Assembly (NCBI GenBank): GCA_900074885.1
Contig: FJUW01000002.1
Coordinates: 372,001 to 436,000 of the forward strand
Length of the DNA stretch: 64,000 nt
Direction: 5' to 3'
DNA from: Rhynchosporium graminicola
Taxonomy: Eukaryota; Ascomycota; Leotiomycetes; Helotiales; Ploettnerulaceae
Shown here in pieces: positions 62,601-64,000 of the stretch. Under the pieces are notes generated by a model. The model was not told the DNA's origin. It was given only the letters and a program-made list of their open reading frames with translations, and made no database searches. Within the stretch, counting starts at the first letter, position 1, and every line of letters starts with the position of its first letter. A program made the translations under genes and the position numbers.

Positions 62601-63127
62601 ACGAGATCTGAGCTGTCCCTTGATGCGCTGCACCCAGCCCGGGAAACCACCACCACTGACTTCAGCATTGATGTAAGGTCCTGGACGCGCTAGGAGGTAA
62701 ATGCCAGCTTCTTTCGCAGCATCGAAGAATGGCTCGAAGGCGAAGATACCCTCTGCGCTGTAGACACCTGGCTTGCCTTCTAAGAGAGCCCAGTCGACGT
62801 AGAATGAAATGACGTTGAACCCTAAGGCTTTGACTTTTTGGAAGACATCGAGCCAGAGACTTGGGACTGGGAGGCGGAAGGGATGAAACTCTCCACTGAA
62901 GACGAAGACTCGTTCTCCATAGACCATGAGTGAGTGCTCATCGTATGTAACCTAGTACAGTTAGTCACGAGGTGTAATGCTCTGGTTGGAAAGTATCTGG
63001 TTTATGTGCTTACAATGTCTTGGAGGCCGGCACTATCTCGCTCAACTTTCATATGCTTTCCTCCAATTGTTAGAGCAGCAGCTTGTGCGGCGAGGCATAA
63101 TGCCGCGAATTCACGGAAAAGCTTCAT
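59641..63127 (-). CDS. lacA: Secreted beta-galactosidase, glycoside hydrolase family 35 (LacA type)
   Basis: Eight exons (63014-63127, 62387-62951, 62247-62264, 61961-62193, 61803-61905, 61029-61752, 59867-60963, 59641-59816) join to 1009 aa. Residues 1-19 are a signal peptide ([19 protein letters not shown]). The TIM barrel starts [10 protein letters not shown], with [20 protein letters not shown]. The acid/base Glu lies in QPENEYTN near residue 193; the nucleophile Glu in [17 protein letters not shown]. Then [20 protein letters not shown], a GH35-only block, is followed by the beta-galactosidase jelly-roll domains and a C-terminal half with [14 protein letters not shown] and [17 protein letters not shown]. 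The enzyme releases terminal beta-galactose from pectin and xyloglucan side chains outside the cell. Exon 3 is only 18 nt. The gene borders AT-rich sequence to its 5' side. Confidence 0.95.
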
Positions 63128-63500
63128 CGCGAAAGGTTTGACTCGAGCTTTGTGAACATGTCTTAGATTTAACAGAAGGGCAGTGACTACTTATATATCC
63201 CTATTCAGCAGCTCCCCAGCACATTCAATTATGCGGACAATATAAAAGAATCCCATGCTGATCTCCTGCATACTCGTATGCCCGTTGACAGTCTTTTTTC
63301 CGAACGCGGGGAATCCCTGGCTGATGATGTATGCGCGCCAATCGGAATGGTAAGAGCGCATCTCGGGTTAAGAAAAATATATCCGAGGCAAGAGAAACTC
63401 GTCATAGGCATAGCTAGGTGGAGCAGTATTATACAGTGGGTGGCCATAAGTCTAAGAATTCGGCCGTTCTACATCAAAACTCATAGTCTAACAACAAAGC
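63128..63500. promoter_or_regulatory. Upstream region of the beta-galactosidase gene
   Basis: Promoter by position. I did not notice a clear CreA cluster or XlnR-type site in a quick reading. No gene is seen. Confidence 0.35.
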
Positions 63501-64000
63501 TTTAGCACGAAAATTTTTAGTCATAATACCTAGCGGTCAGGACCTAGATTAAAGTTTACTAGATCCTTTATTCTACCTCTTAACTTTGATATTATTCAGA
63601 TTTCAATAAGTATAATATAAGTATTAAGATTCTACTTTTTGAGAAATCTTGATTTAGTATCTAAATAAGCGAGAAATGAAGAACTTTTAAAGAGACTTAA
63701 CTGAACCTTTATATAATATTCGTTACAAAGACTAAAAAGTAGTAATATCTTAATATCTTGATTATAAAGTAATTCTCTATTATACTACCTTAAAACTAGG
63801 TATTTTACTCTAGAGGTAGTGTAATAAATGAAGATACTAAAGTGCGTGTTTTCCCGTTTTTTGGTGTGATTCTCGCGTTCCGCTTAGACTTATGGCCACT
63901 GATTGTAGTATCAGGAACAGGAAGAACATGTTTAGATTACTACTGCTATATTATCTAGAACTCAGTGACATCTCCCTCTCTTTAATAATATTATTCAGTC
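63501..64000. repeat. Very AT-rich segment, probable RIP-degraded repeat
   Basis: From about 63500 the base composition shifts sharply to A+T, dominated by TA, TAT and ATA words, and no ORF longer than a few dozen codons remains. This looks like repeat-induced point mutation of an old transposon. No family can be named from what remains. Confidence 0.55.

Overview
The window looks like nuclear DNA of a filamentous ascomycete (Pezizomycotina). Most genes carry short spliceosomal introns of about 45-160 nt with GTRNGT donors, CTAAC/CTGAC-like branch sites and YAG acceptors. The gene set is a fungal core set (Mdv1, She9, Pkc1, Vps15, Dpb3-like, Lea1, Alg3). Gene density is about one per 2.6 kb on both strands with no operons. 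A Leotiomycete/Helotiales-type fungus is my impression from the protein sequences; this is inference, not a measurement.

Layout. 1-409: 5' part of a minus-strand gene with a STAND/NLR-like N-terminus, running off the window. 1.4-8.8 kb: histone-fold polymerase-epsilon/CHRAC subunit (+), U2 snRNP A' (-), Vps15 (-). 9.4-17.7 kb: small acidic protein (-), Rieske Fe-S protein of complex III (+), CCT alpha (-), prolyl-tRNA synthetase (+). 18.7-26 kb: protein kinase C (-), a microsatellite-rich 1.9-kb upstream region, and a mitochondrial short/branched-chain acyl-CoA dehydrogenase (-). 26.6-33.7 kb: MFS transporter (-), eIF1A-like EIF1AD (+), Alg3 (-), a small mitochondrial-looking protein (+), an acidic uncharacterised protein (-). 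35.4-39.9 kb: aldo/keto reductase (-) divergent from a monocarboxylate-type MFS transporter (+). 39.9-43.3 kb: no gene seen. 43.3-49.5 kb: Mdv1 (-), chorismate mutase (+), Bcp1 (-), GMP synthase (+), packed tightly. 49.5-53.3 kb: no gene seen. 53.3-63.1 kb: single-pass membrane SH3 protein (+), HAD phosphatase (-), She9/Mdm33 (+), secreted GH35 beta-galactosidase (-). The last ~500 bp are very AT-rich, like a RIP-degraded repeat.

Most genes are independent housekeeping functions: mitochondrial respiration and division, translation and folding, glycosylation, purine and aromatic biosynthesis, signalling. I see no secondary-metabolite cluster and no tRNA or rRNA gene. All spliced models were built by hand from splice signals and reading-frame continuity, and each complete model totals a whole number of codons.

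The most interesting signal is in the aldo/keto reductase gene. Two unusually long introns at different positions and in different phases are clearly similar to one another, as expected of introner-like elements, which are introns that spread by copying themselves. Other items worth a look: two complementary tetranucleotide arrays upstream of PKC1, 13-nt and 18-nt microexons, a 48-nt reading-frame-preserving intron, and several conserved-looking proteins of unknown function.
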